Shown piece by piece: positions 16,478-25,129 of a stretch of DNA of 46,508 nucleotides. This DNA is from Gammaproteobacteria bacterium (lineage in GTDB: Bacteria > Pseudomonadota > Gammaproteobacteria > Pseudomonadales > Azotimanducaceae): contig JAURCQ010000003.1 of assembly GCA_030828335.1 (NCBI GenBank), positions 1-46,508 of the forward strand. Reading direction: 5' to 3'. Every line of letters begins with the position of its first letter. The stretch's first letter is position 1. A model generated the notes under the pieces. It was not told the DNA's origin, ran no database searches, and saw only the letters and a list, made by a program, of their open reading frames with translations. Both the position numbers and the translations under genes were made by a program.

Positions 16478-18298
16478 TCAAAAACGTTCGGGATTTAGGG
16501 CCTGGAGCATTTCCCGGTCCACCACCGGAGGGGCGCCGGTGAGGGCGCTGGCAATGATCTCTCCTCCGAGAAAGGCGGTGGTGAGCCCGGAGGAGGCATG
16601 GCCCGTGGAGACCCAGAAACCGGAGCCTAGGGCCCCGAGGAGCGGGGCGCGATCCGGCGTGTTGGCGCGCAGCCCCGCGAAGTGGGCTTGGTGCGTGCCG
16701 ATATTCTGGGGCCAGCCGAGGAGCGCAGTCCAAGCCTGGAGCCTCCCTTCATTGCCTTGGCGATCGGCGAGCTGCTCTGACGCCTCCATCGTGCCGTGGC
16801 GATAGCTTGAGCCCACCACCCATCCCGCACCGTCAAAGAAAGCATGGCCGCGCCCCGTCAGGAGGGGCGCTCCAGGCTTGGCCGAGCCGGCAAAGCGATC
16901 GAGCTGACCGCCGACGATGCCCGTGGGCAGGTTCAGCAGGGATTTCAGGGAGGCCCCGGCAGCGAGCACCAGCGGTGCCTCAAGCCCCCCCTCGGCTCGC
17001 GCCTTGCCCGTCGGATCGAGGAGGCGCCAGCCCTGCCCCGTGCCCTCCAGGGCGCCAAGGGCTACGCCGCCTAGGAGCGTTGCGCTCGAAGGCCATAGCG
17101 CCTCTAGCAGTTGCGGAAGGTGCGCGTGGCCGCTTTCCGCGAGGGCCAGGTAGGGGCCCTGGGCGTCCTCCCTTAGGGTGAGGCGGGGCGCAAGCATGGG
17201 GTAGCGCGCGGCGGTTTTCCCCAGGCGTTCCGGGCGCCGAAGCTCTCCGTATTGCCGCAAGGGGGCGGGCACAAAGCCGGCTTCGCCCTGGACGCGCTTC
17301 AGCGCTAAGCGGTAGGCCATCCAGAGGAAGGGGCCCCGGGGCCCCTCGTCAATGGGCAGGCGCGGGTGGAGCAGGGCCCAGGGGTTCGCCGAGGCGCCCC
17401 CGCCCGGTGCGGTCTCGGCTTCCAGCACCTGGGAGGACACGCCGTGCTCGGCGAGGGCCAGGGCGACGGCGGTGCCGGCGAGCCCTGCGCCGGCGATGGT
17501 GACCAAGGATGGCGGTGGGGCGGGGCGGCGCCCCAGTCCCTGCGCCAGCCGGGCTACCAATACTTCACGTTTCTGCGGTTCGCCCCCGGCGCTTTGCGGT
17601 CCCGGAACTTTCTGGGGTTCAAAACCGGCGTTGGCTAAGCCCTCTCGCACCGATCGGGCGACGGTGAAGGTGCCCAGGGTCGCCCCCGGTGCGCTGGCCC
17701 TGGCCAGTAGCAAGAGGAACTCGGGTTGCCAGAGCGCGGGACCGACCTTCGGGGCGAAGCCATCGAGGAACCAAGCATCCACCGCCGGGGCCTCGCGCTG
17801 GGCTAGCCAGTCTTCGAGGCCGGTCTGCGCATCCCCAAGGTAAAGGTGCAGGCGCAAGCGACCCCCCTCAAGGGGAATGAGGTGCCACCCGGCCAGCGGT
17901 TCAGGAAGCGCCGCGTCGAGGGTCTCCCCCAGGGCCGCAAGCTCGAGCGCGCCCCGGGCCCGGAGGCTGGCGAGGAAGCGCTGGCGGTCGGCGTGGTTCA
18001 GGGGCGCCTGCTCAAAGCTCACATAGCTTAGGGTCCGGAGAGCGCCGGCCCGGCGCCAGGCCTCCCAAAGGAGCAAAAAATTGAGTCCCGTGCCAAAGCC
18101 CGTTTCCCCCACCCGGTGCACCGGTGCGCCATGAGTGCCGAGGCGGGCCGGTAGATCGTTGCCGGTCAGAAACACGGTGCGGCTTTCCCCCAGGGGATCC
18201 TGGCGATTGAAGTAGATATCGCCGCTCGCCTCATCGGTGGGAATGCCGTCAGCCCAGCGGAGGGTGGGGGCAGCTAGGCCCCGGGGGTGGGGCGTCAT
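16478..18298 (-). CDS. mnmC: Bifunctional tRNA mnm5s2U biosynthesis enzyme MnmC
   Basis: This 606-residue fusion finishes the wobble-uridine side chain: a FAD-dependent oxidase removes the carboxymethyl group, then an SAM-dependent methyltransferase makes mnm5s2U34. The N-terminal methyltransferase part (about 1-235) has GETGFGTGLNFLLLWEAW and AWFLDGFAPKVGP. The C-terminal oxidase (from about 260) opens with VTIAGAGLAGTAVALALAEH and ends with TGHASSGLTTAFLGGEI. The ATG at 18298 overlaps the sulfurtransferase stop as ATGA, which decides the start against a longer frame. Co-translation with a sulfurtransferase suggests a link to tRNA thiolation, though this is inference. Confidence 0.95.
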   Translation of the reverse strand: MTPHPRGLAAPTLRWADGIPTDEASGDIYFNRQDPLGESRTVFLTGNDLPARLGTHGAPVHRVGETGFGTGLNFLLLWEAWRRAGALRTLSYVSFEQAPLNHADRQRFLASLRARGALELAALGETLDAALPEPLAGWHLIPLEGGRLRLHLYLGDAQTGLEDWLAQREAPAVDAWFLDGFAPKVGPALWQPEFLLLLARASAPGATLGTFTVARSVREGLANAGFEPQKVPGPQSAGGEPQKREVLVARLAQGLGRRPAPPPSLVTIAGAGLAGTAVALALAEHGVSSQVLEAETAPGGGASANPWALLHPRLPIDEGPRGPFLWMAYRLALKRVQGEAGFVPAPLRQYGELRRPERLGKTAARYPMLAPRLTLREDAQGPYLALAESGHAHLPQLLEALWPSSATLLGGVALGALEGTGQGWRLLDPTGKARAEGGLEAPLVLAAGASLKSLLNLPTGIVGGQLDRFAGSAKPGAPLLTGRGHAFFDGAGWVVGSSYRHGTMEASEQLADRQGNEGRLQAWTALLGWPQNIGTHQAHFAGLRANTPDRAPLLGALGSGFWVSTGHASSGLTTAFLGGEIIASALTGAPPVVDREMLQALNPERF

Positions 18299-19173
18299 GC
18301 GTCGCCGCGGGCCACGGGGCGTGCCGGATCTCGGATCCATTCGCTGAAGGAACCCACGTAGAGGGCCGGTAAGGCGTCAGTGCAAAGCCCAGCGGCGGCC
18401 ATGGCCAGAAGGTTGTGGGCTGCGGTAACGCCAGAGCCGCAGTAGGCGATGGGCGCCTCCGGGCCTTCGAAAACCGGCGCCCAGCGGGCCCGAAGGGCCG
18501 CCGGGTCCTTGAACACCCCATCCGCGGTGAGGTTCTCGCTATGGGGGAAGCAGGCGGCTCCGGGAATGTGGCCGGCCACGGGATCAATGGGTTCCACCTC
18601 GCCTCGAAAGCGCGGCAGCGCCCGGGCGTCAATGAGGCCTGCGCCCCCGGCGTCCTGGACCCTGGCCTGCACCGTGGAGAGCGTTGCGATGGGCGCTAGG
18701 GACGGTGCCCCTTCCCAGGGGGACGCGTGCGCAGGTTTAGGGGCGGGGCCTCGTTCGAGGGCGCCGCTGGCCCCTTCCCAAGCCGGGAGGCCACCGTCTA
18801 GAACCCGGGCTTGCGGGTGCCCGAGGGCGGCAGCACTCCACCAGGCCCGGGCAGCGAAGGCGCCGCCCGCATCGTCATAGAAGACGAGCGCGCTGCCCTG
18901 AGCGATCCCCGCCGCGGCGAAGGCGTCTCGAAGCCGCGAAAGGGAGGGAAAGGGATGGCGTCCGGTACGGGTTAAGTCGATGGGACCGGAGAGATCGGCC
19001 TCAAGGTCTAGAAAGCGGGCGCCGGGCAGGCGGTGGTCAGCGTAAGCGCGGCGCCCCGCGGCGGGATCGTCCAGGCGGAAGCGACAATCAACGAAGCACA
19101 GCCCTGGGGCCCCTTCGAGGGCCTCAGAGACGGCGATGAGGGGCTCGTGGAGGGTCTGCATGGGGCGTCTCAT
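18295..19173 (-). CDS. sseA: 3-mercaptopyruvate sulfurtransferase (two rhodanese domains)
   Basis: This 292-residue protein has two rhodanese folds. The catalytic loop in the second domain is CGSGVTA (Cys245), the form that marks mercaptopyruvate rather than thiosulfate sulfurtransferases. The end YVGSFSEWIRDP is also typical. The first domain is inactive, as usual. It transfers sulfur from 3-mercaptopyruvate to thiol acceptors. Two ATGs (19173 and 19161) are possible starts; neither has a strong ribosome site. It leads the mnmC transcript and is divergent from the desaturase over 153 bases. Confidence 0.92.
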   Translation of the reverse strand: MRRPMQTLHEPLIAVSEALEGAPGLCFVDCRFRLDDPAAGRRAYADHRLPGARFLDLEADLSGPIDLTRTGRHPFPSLSRLRDAFAAAGIAQGSALVFYDDAGGAFAARAWWSAAALGHPQARVLDGGLPAWEGASGALERGPAPKPAHASPWEGAPSLAPIATLSTVQARVQDAGGAGLIDARALPRFRGEVEPIDPVAGHIPGAACFPHSENLTADGVFKDPAALRARWAPVFEGPEAPIAYCGSGVTAAHNLLAMAAAGLCTDALPALYVGSFSEWIRDPARPVARGDA

Positions 19174-19326
19174 TGCGGGAAATAGGGCCTTAGCATGGCC
19201 TCGGGCCTAGGGCGCTGGCAAGAAAAGCGGGGGGGCTCACGGTCAGGGCTCGCGGTGGCGCCGCGGGGCTGAGGGTGCCAAAATGGAGGCCGGGTCACGT
19301 GTTACTGCGCAGGAGCAAAGCGAACT

Positions 19327-20481
19327 ATGGGACTGGACGGTTTATTGCACCTCAGCCTTTGGCAAATGGTTGTCGCAACCTTGGTGCTTACCCACATCAC
19401 CATTGTTTCCGTGACGGTGTATCTGCACCGCTTTTCCGCCCACCGGGCCCTAGAGCTGAGCCCCGTGCTTCAGCACTTCTTCCGCTTCTGGCTTTGGTTG
19501 ACCACGGGCATGGGGACGCGGGAGTGGACGGCCATCCACCGGAAGCACCACGCCCTCTGCGAGACGGAAGACGATCCTCACAGCCCGCAGGTGCTGGGGC
19601 TGAAGAAGGTACTGCTTGAGGGTGCCGAGCTCTATAAGTACGGCAAAACGCCCGAAACCATCGAGCGTTACGGTCGGGGCTGCCCCGACGATTGGATCGA
19701 GCGCAACGTCTATCGCCACAACACCTATGGCATCGTCCTCATGCTGTTCGCCGATCTGCTGCTCTTTGGGGTCTACGGGATCACCATCTGGGCCGTGCAA
19801 ATGCTTTGGATCCCCGTGTTCGCCGCTGGCGTGATCAACGGCGTAGGCCATTACCACGGTTATCGGAACTACGAGTGCGGTGATGCCGCCACCAATATCG
19901 TGCCCTGGGGCATTTTGATCGGTGGGGAAGAGCTGCATAACAACCACCACACCTATCCGAACTCCGCGAAGCTGTCCCAGAAGTGGTACGAGTTTGATAT
20001 GGGATGGTTTTGGATTCGCCTGTTTCAGCTCTTTGGTCTCGCTAAGCCGCGGAGCACGGGGCCGCAAACGGTCCGCGATCCGGCGAAGGCGGCCCTGGAT
20101 TTCGACGCGGCCCGGGCCCTTGTCCACGACCGCTTCCGGGTCATGGAGCGCTTCGCCAAGCAGGTGGTCAGCCCCACGGTGGCCTCGGAAGGGGGTAGCG
20201 CCGGGAAAGCGCTTCGTCGCCTCATGGTTCGGGAAACCTCCCTCGTATCCACGGAAGAACAGGCACGCCTCGAGGCGCTGCTGGCTCAGCACCCGACGCT
20301 AAAGACCGTTTACGAGATGCGCCTCGCGCTGCAGCAGGTCTGGCAGCGCCGGGGGGAATCAAAGGAGGCCATGCTCGATGCGCTGAAGGACTGGGTCGCC
20401 CGGGCCGAAGCGTCTGGCATTGCCGCCCTTCGGGACTTCGCTGACGAGTTCAAGTCCTACGCCCTACCGCGCGCCGCCTAG
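19327..20481 (+). CDS. Membrane fatty acyl desaturase (delta-9 type, DesA family)
   Basis: This 384-residue integral membrane di-iron enzyme introduces a double bond into acyl chains. The three histidine boxes are complete: HRFSAH (His34, His39), HRKHH (71-75) and HNNHH (204-208). The HGYRNYECGDAATNIVPWGI stretch before the third box is typical. Two hydrophobic pairs of helices flank the boxes, and a soluble C-terminal tail of about 130 residues follows. An AGGAG ribosome site is at 19311-19315. It works alone or with anaerobic unsaturated fatty acid synthesis to tune membrane fluidity. Substrate (acyl-CoA or phospholipid) cannot be told from sequence. Confidence 0.92.
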   Translation: MGLDGLLHLSLWQMVVATLVLTHITIVSVTVYLHRFSAHRALELSPVLQHFFRFWLWLTTGMGTREWTAIHRKHHALCETEDDPHSPQVLGLKKVLLEGAELYKYGKTPETIERYGRGCPDDWIERNVYRHNTYGIVLMLFADLLLFGVYGITIWAVQMLWIPVFAAGVINGVGHYHGYRNYECGDAATNIVPWGILIGGEELHNNHHTYPNSAKLSQKWYEFDMGWFWIRLFQLFGLAKPRSTGPQTVRDPAKAALDFDAARALVHDRFRVMERFAKQVVSPTVASEGGSAGKALRRLMVRETSLVSTEEQARLEALLAQHPTLKTVYEMRLALQQVWQRRGESKEAMLDALKDWVARAEASGIAALRDFADEFKSYALPRAA

Positions 20482-20498
20482 GGCGCGCGGCTTCTAGC

Positions 20499-20521
20499 GG
20501 GCGCCCCTTGCGGGCGCCCCC
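20499..20521. terminator. Hairpin between convergent desaturase and argS genes
   Basis: GGGCGCCC occurs twice, separated by CTTGC, and the unit is self-complementary, so an eight-base-pair GC stem can form on both strands. There is no T-run. It is placed between two stop codons and may act as a bidirectional terminator. Confidence 0.4.
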
Positions 20522-20530
20522 ATATCCTCA

Positions 20531-22270
20531 CTACATCCGCTGAACCACGGGAATACCCAGGAGCTCGAGCCCCTGGCGCAGCGTTTCCCCGCAGCAATGC
20601 GCAAGCGCTAGGCGCTGGTCTCGGAGCCTTTCCTCCGGCGCACTGAGCACCGGGCAGTGCTCGTAGAAGGCCGTGAAGGCGGTGGCCACCTCGTAGAGGT
20701 GCGTACACAGAAGGTGGGGCAAGCCCTGTTCCCGCACCTGGGTGAGCACATCCTCCGTCCGAAGTAGGGTGAGTGCGAGGCTCCGCTCCTGCGGGGCACC
20801 CAGGCTTAGGCCAGCGCTAAGGGCCTCAGGCGCTACCTGGGCGCGGGTAAAGAGGCTCTGAATTCGGCTGTAGGCGTATTGTAGGTAGGGCGCCGTATTG
20901 CCATCGAAGCTGAGCATGGCGTCCCAGGAAAAGACGTAGTCGTTATTCCGGTGCTTGGACAAATCAGCGTACTTCACCGCGCCGATGGCAATGGCCTTGG
21001 CGATTTCCGTGCGGGCCGCCGCGTCGAGGTCCGGGTTTTTCTCAGCCACGAGCACCTCAGCCCGGCGCTCGGCTTCATCGAGCAGGTCCGCAAGCTTGAC
21101 CACATCTCCGGCGCGGGTCCGGAAGGGGCGGCCATCCTCTCCGAGCATGGTGCCGAAGGGCATGTGCTCAAAGCTGCAGGGGCGAGTGATGAAGCCCGCG
21201 GCCTCTGCGACGGCAAAGACCTGCTTGAAGTGCAGCCCCTGGCGCTTATCCACCAAATACAGAGCCCGGTCGGCTTCGAGGTCGTCGCAGCGATAGCGCA
21301 CGGCCGCAAGGTCCGTGGTGGCGTAAAGGTAGCCGCCATCGGATTTCTGCACGATGAGGGGCAGGGGCGCGTCATCCTTTCCCTTAAATTCCTCGAGAAA
21401 GACGCACTGGGCACCTTCGCTTTCCGTTAACAGGCCGCGGTCGCGGAGCGCGGTGATCACCCCCGCTAGGGCATCGTTGTAAGCGCTTTCGGCGCGGACG
21501 TGCTTTCGGGTGAGGGTGACCTGGAGCCGGCCGTAGAGCGCTTCGCAGTGGGAAAGGCTAACGTCTATGAAGCGCTGCCAGGCGGCCCGGCATGTGGGAT
21601 CCCCCTGCTGCAGCTTCACCACCGTTTCCCGGCTGAGCGCCGCAAAGGCCGGATCTTCGTCAAAGCGGGCCTTGGCCTTCCGGTAGAACTGCTCGAGGTC
21701 GGCGAGCTCGGCCTCCGCGGCGGGGGCGCCATCCCCCGTTTCCAGCGTATTGAGATAGGCCAGCAGCATGCCGAACTGCGTGCCCCAGTCGCCGACGTGG
21801 TTCTGCCGCAGAACTTCCCAGCCCGCGTGGGCGAAGCAGCGCGCTAGGGCATCGCCGATGATCGTGCTGCGAAGGTGCCCGACGTGCATTTCCTTCGCCA
21901 AATTTGGCGAGGAGTAGTCGATGACGACCCGCCCGGCCTCGCGGCTTGGGGCCTTCGGATCAAGGACCCGCGTGGTGAAGGTGCTGAGCTGTTCTTCGAG
22001 TACCGATTCCCGGAGGCGCAGGTTGATGAAGCCCGGCCCTGCAATGCTGGCTTCGCTGACCAAGTCTTCGAGTTGGGCATGGGCGAGCACGGCCTCTGCC
22101 AGCTCCCGCGGGGGGCGCTTTAGGCGCTTAGCTGCGCCCATGGCGCCATTCATTTGGTAGTCGCCAAATTCCGGCTTCGTGCTCACGGTGAGGGCAACGG
22201 CGCTGCCCTCCGGGGCGCCGGCGGCGCGGAGCGCCGGCGCAAGGCGGGCTTCAAGCAAATCCTTCAGCAC
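20531..22270 (-). CDS. argS: Arginyl-tRNA synthetase
   Basis: This 579-residue class I synthetase has the N-terminal Add1 domain (about 1-100), the HIGH variant HVGHLRST in the segment starting SSPNLAKEMHVGH, and FGTMLGEDGRPFRTRAGD near the active site. The anticodon-binding helical domain closes with LALAHCCGETLRQGLELLG. The start is GTG at 22270 with a weak ribosome site; no nearby ATG gives a better fit. It lies about 100 bases after the cyclophilin gene. That gap contains a seven-base-pair hairpin (22319-22340), which could reduce read-through. Confidence 0.97.
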   Translation of the reverse strand: MLKDLLEARLAPALRAAGAPEGSAVALTVSTKPEFGDYQMNGAMGAAKRLKRPPRELAEAVLAHAQLEDLVSEASIAGPGFINLRLRESVLEEQLSTFTTRVLDPKAPSREAGRVVIDYSSPNLAKEMHVGHLRSTIIGDALARCFAHAGWEVLRQNHVGDWGTQFGMLLAYLNTLETGDGAPAAEAELADLEQFYRKAKARFDEDPAFAALSRETVVKLQQGDPTCRAAWQRFIDVSLSHCEALYGRLQVTLTRKHVRAESAYNDALAGVITALRDRGLLTESEGAQCVFLEEFKGKDDAPLPLIVQKSDGGYLYATTDLAAVRYRCDDLEADRALYLVDKRQGLHFKQVFAVAEAAGFITRPCSFEHMPFGTMLGEDGRPFRTRAGDVVKLADLLDEAERRAEVLVAEKNPDLDAAARTEIAKAIAIGAVKYADLSKHRNNDYVFSWDAMLSFDGNTAPYLQYAYSRIQSLFTRAQVAPEALSAGLSLGAPQERSLALTLLRTEDVLTQVREQGLPHLLCTHLYEVATAFTAFYEHCPVLSAPEERLRDQRLALAHCCGETLRQGLELLGIPVVQRM

Positions 22271-22368
22271 GGGGGAACCTGTTTCTGTCGCTCGGGAAGG
22301 CGCGCATCATAGCGGCGTCGGCGGCCTCCGTCAGCCGCCGGGCCAGGCGTGCCCCGGCGCGGGGGGCC

Positions 22369-22971
22369 CTAGCCAGGCCCCAGGGTGCGCTGCGGGCAGG
22401 CGCCGCGGGTGGTCTTTTCGATGGTCACAGGGCTGCGAGGCACATCGCGCATGCCGTCCTTGACGGTGGTTTCCACTTCTCCGATGCGGTCAATAACCGC
22501 CATGCCGTCCGTGACTTCTCCAAAGACCGTGTAGCCGGGCCGATCGTCTTCGGCGTCGAGGTGCCCGTTATCCACCAGGTTAATGAAGAACTGGGCGTCG
22601 GCGCTGTCAGGATTTCGCTGCCGCGCCATGGCCAGGGTGCCGCGGAGGTTCTTCGCGCCCCCCACCGATTCGTTGCGTACGGGGCCAAAGGGGTCGCGGT
22701 AGTTGAGCTCGGCATCGAAGCCCCCCGTTTGCACCATGAAATAGGGGATCACCCGGTGGAAGATCAGCCCTTCGTAGAAGCCGTAATCGATGTAGCTCAG
22801 AAAGTTTTCCGTGGATTCCGGCGCTTGGTCTGGCCACAGGGTGACGGTAAAGCGGCCGTAGTTGGTTTGCAGACAAGCCTGAGGATGCGCGTCATCGATC
22901 CCCGGGCGGTCCTCAGAGGCCCGGGCGCTGGCGTTGAGCAGAAGGGCGATTAGGGGCAAGAGGATGCGCAT
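22369..22971 (-). CDS. Periplasmic cyclophilin-type peptidyl-prolyl isomerase
   Basis: This 200-residue protein starts with a signal peptide (MRILLPLIALLLNASARA), so it resembles PpiA rather than the cytoplasmic PpiB. The catalytic Arg is in IFHRVIPYFMVQTGG, and RGTLAMARQRNPDSADAQFF with FINLVDN forms the substrate groove. It catalyses cis-trans isomerisation of prolyl bonds during envelope protein folding. The ATG has GGAG seven bases upstream. It lies between a LysE-type exporter and argS on the same strand. Confidence 0.93.
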   Translation of the reverse strand: MRILLPLIALLLNASARASEDRPGIDDAHPQACLQTNYGRFTVTLWPDQAPESTENFLSYIDYGFYEGLIFHRVIPYFMVQTGGFDAELNYRDPFGPVRNESVGGAKNLRGTLAMARQRNPDSADAQFFINLVDNGHLDAEDDRPGYTVFGEVTDGMAVIDRIGEVETTVKDGMRDVPRSPVTIEKTTRGACPQRTLGPG

Positions 22972-22988
22972 GGGGCAGCTCCGTGAGG

Positions 22989-23615
22989 CTAGGCAAGGAG
23001 AGTGGGCAGGGCGCTGAGCATGAACAGCACGGCCAGCACGAGCAAGAGGGCGCCGAAGGCCCGGTCGAGCCAGCTCCCGTAGCGCTCAAGGCCTCGACGC
23101 AGGGCCGGGCGCCGGATGAGGCGCACGAAGAGCAGCCAGATCGCGGCGACCTCGATCCCGAGGATGAGCACGCCCAGGAGCCGTTGTCCCAGGGGGGCCG
23201 TGGGAGGTAGGAGCTCGGTAAAGAGCGCCACCATCATGAGCAGGACCTTGGCGTTCAGCAGGTTGCTGAGGAGCCCCGCTAGGAAGGCCAGGGTCAGGCC
23301 GGCCTTGGGGGCGTCAACGGTGCTGAGGCGCAGAGCCCCTTGGCTCTGCAGCGCGTGGTAGGCGAGATAGCTGAGCCAGAGCGCGCCAAGCACGGTCATG
23401 GCAGCGAGGGCCTGAGGGTGCAGCTGGGTGAGGGCAGCCAGCCCCGTCAAGGCAAAAAGGCTGTGGGCTGAAATGCCCAGCACGATGCCGGCCACGCAGA
23501 CGTCGGCCTGGCGCGGCGTCGGGCCCAGGGAAAAGCGCGTGAGCAGCACCATATCCGGGCCCGGGCTCAGCATGGCCAGGAGGACAATCAGCGCAAGGCT
23601 CAGCAGTTCAGGCAT
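22989..23615 (-). CDS. LysE/RhtB family amino acid exporter
   Basis: This 208-residue inner-membrane protein has about six spans and the LysE family opening LLAMLSPGPDMVLLTRFSL, followed by GIVLGISAHSLFALTGLAAL. The family exports amino acids such as lysine, threonine or homoserine; the substrate is not predictable here. I chose the ATG at 23615; a TTG nine codons upstream would run into the gdhA terminator T-run. No strong ribosome site is visible for either. Confidence 0.88.
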   Translation of the reverse strand: MPELLSLALIVLLAMLSPGPDMVLLTRFSLGPTPRQADVCVAGIVLGISAHSLFALTGLAALTQLHPQALAAMTVLGALWLSYLAYHALQSQGALRLSTVDAPKAGLTLAFLAGLLSNLLNAKVLLMMVALFTELLPPTAPLGQRLLGVLILGIEVAAIWLLFVRLIRRPALRRGLERYGSWLDRAFGALLLVLAVLFMLSALPTLLA

Positions 23616-23640
23616 GGCGTGAAACCCAAAAAAGGGGGCC

Positions 23641-23675
23641 AAAAAAAACGGGCCAGCGCCGAAGCGCTGACCCGT
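23641..23675 (-). terminator. Rho-independent terminator of gdhA
   Basis: On the minus strand a 12-base-pair stem (ACGGGTCAGCGC pairing with GCGCTGGCCCGT, one T-G wobble) closes a TTCG tetraloop and is followed by eight Ts. It begins 17 bases after the gdhA stop. It is among the clearest terminators in the window. Confidence 0.93.
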
Positions 23676-23692
23676 GGGGACGCGCAGGGCGT

Positions 23693-25045
23693 TTACATCA
23701 CGCCGTAGGCGATCATGGCGCTGGCTACCTTGTTGAAGCCGGCGATGTTAGCACCCTTGAAGTAGTCCACGTGCCCATCGGCGGCGGTGCCGTAGGTCAC
23801 CATTTGCTCGTGGATGCCGGCAATGATGCCTTTCAGCCGTTCGTCCACCTCTTCTCGGGTCCACTGAAGCCGAAGGCTGTTCTGGCTCATCTCAAGACCA
23901 GATACGCCCACGCCGCCGGCGTTGGCCGCCTTGGAGGGTGCATGAAGCAACTCGCGCTTGGCCTGAATGGCGTGGATGGCCTCGGGCGTGCTGGGCATGT
24001 TCGCCCCTTCCGAAATGGCTCGGCAGCCGTTCTTGATCAAGGCTTCGGCGTCGGCGACCTCGATCTCGTTCTGCGTGGCGCAGGGGAAGGCCAGGTCGCA
24101 GGGGACATTCCAGGGGCGCTGCCCCGCGTGGAAGGTGCCGCCAAACTCCCCGACGTACTCTTCAATCCGCCCGCGTCGGTTGTTTTTCAGATCCATAATC
24201 CACTGGAGCTTCTCCTGGGTGAAGCCTTCCGGATCATGGATGAAGCCGCCGGAGTCGGAGAGAGTGACGACCTTGCCCCCGAGCTCGATGAGCTTTTCGG
24301 CGCAGAAGGTAGCCACGTTGCCGGAGCCCGACACCACGCAGATTTTCCCTTCGATGCTTTCCCCATGATGGCGAAGCATGTTGTCCATCATGTAGACCAC
24401 GCCATAGCCCGTGGCTTCCGTACGGATGCGGGAGCCACCGAACTCGAGGGCCTTGCCCGTCAGTACGCCTTCGAAGCGATTCATGAGGCGCTTGTACTGA
24501 CCGAACATGTAGCCCACTTCCCGAGCGCCCACGCCGATATCTCCAGCGGGCACGTCCGTGTCCGGGCCAATGTGGCGGGACAGTTCGGTCATGAAGGCCT
24601 GGCAGAAGCGCATGACTTCTGCGTCCGACTTGCCCTTCGGGTTGAAGTCCGAGCCGCCCTTACCGCCGCCCATGGGCAGACCGGTCAGGCTGTTCTTGAA
24701 CACCTGCTCGAAGGCGAGGAACTTGAGGACGCTTTGCGTCACCGTGGGGTGGAAGCGAATGCCGCCCTTGTAGGGGCCGATGGCGTTGTTCTGCTGAACC
24801 CGGAAGCCTCGGTTGACGCGAATATTGCCGTTGTCGTCTTCCCATACCACCCGGAAGGTGACGATGCGGTCCGGTTCGGTCATCCGCTCGAGGATCATGA
24901 GGTCCTTATAGACCTGCTTGTCGGCGATATAGGGAATGATGTCCATCGCCACTTCGTGAACGGCTTGGTGGAACTCCGGCTCGCCGGGGTTGCGGCGCCG
25001 GACCCCCTCCATGAATTGCTCTAGATCGTCTGCTTGATGCGACAT
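23693..25045 (-). CDS. gdhA: NADP-specific glutamate dehydrogenase
   Basis: This 450-residue protein matches the hexameric short-chain GDH class. It aminates 2-oxoglutarate with ammonia and NADPH. The glutamate-binding and catalytic lysines lie in NAIGPYKGGIRFHP and GLPMGGGKGGSDFNPKGKSD; the nucleotide fold is VVSGSGNVATFCAEKLIELG. It has its own terminator and a promoter region of about 84 bases upstream, with GAGAGGGG before the ATG, so it is probably a single-gene unit. The ammonium-dependent control expected for such enzymes is not readable from the sequence. Confidence 0.97.
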   Translation of the reverse strand: MSHQADDLEQFMEGVRRRNPGEPEFHQAVHEVAMDIIPYIADKQVYKDLMILERMTEPDRIVTFRVVWEDDNGNIRVNRGFRVQQNNAIGPYKGGIRFHPTVTQSVLKFLAFEQVFKNSLTGLPMGGGKGGSDFNPKGKSDAEVMRFCQAFMTELSRHIGPDTDVPAGDIGVGAREVGYMFGQYKRLMNRFEGVLTGKALEFGGSRIRTEATGYGVVYMMDNMLRHHGESIEGKICVVSGSGNVATFCAEKLIELGGKVVTLSDSGGFIHDPEGFTQEKLQWIMDLKNNRRGRIEEYVGEFGGTFHAGQRPWNVPCDLAFPCATQNEIEVADAEALIKNGCRAISEGANMPSTPEAIHAIQAKRELLHAPSKAANAGGVGVSGLEMSQNSLRLQWTREEVDERLKGIIAGIHEQMVTYGTAADGHVDYFKGANIAGFNKVASAMIAYGVM

Positions 25046-25112
25046 CGCCCCTCTCCCTTTGTGTTGGCACTACCAAACAATGATAGACATTAACATCAAA
25101 GCGCAGCCGGCC

Positions 25113-25129
25113 GGCGAGTGCAACTCGCC
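25113..25129. terminator. Hairpin directly after pdxJ
   Basis: GGCGAGT and ACTCGCC form a perfect seven-base-pair stem with a three-base loop, touching the pdxJ stop at 25130. A GCCGGCCGGC palindrome is adjacent (25107-25116). There is no T-run, so termination would be weak or Rho-dependent. The gdhA promoter must lie between here and 25045. Confidence 0.4.

Noticed and set aside
23771-25024. Open frame of over 400 codons opposite gdhA
   Set aside because: It mirrors gdhA codon structure; GC-rich coding DNA leaves the antisense frame open. There is no family similarity that I recognise.
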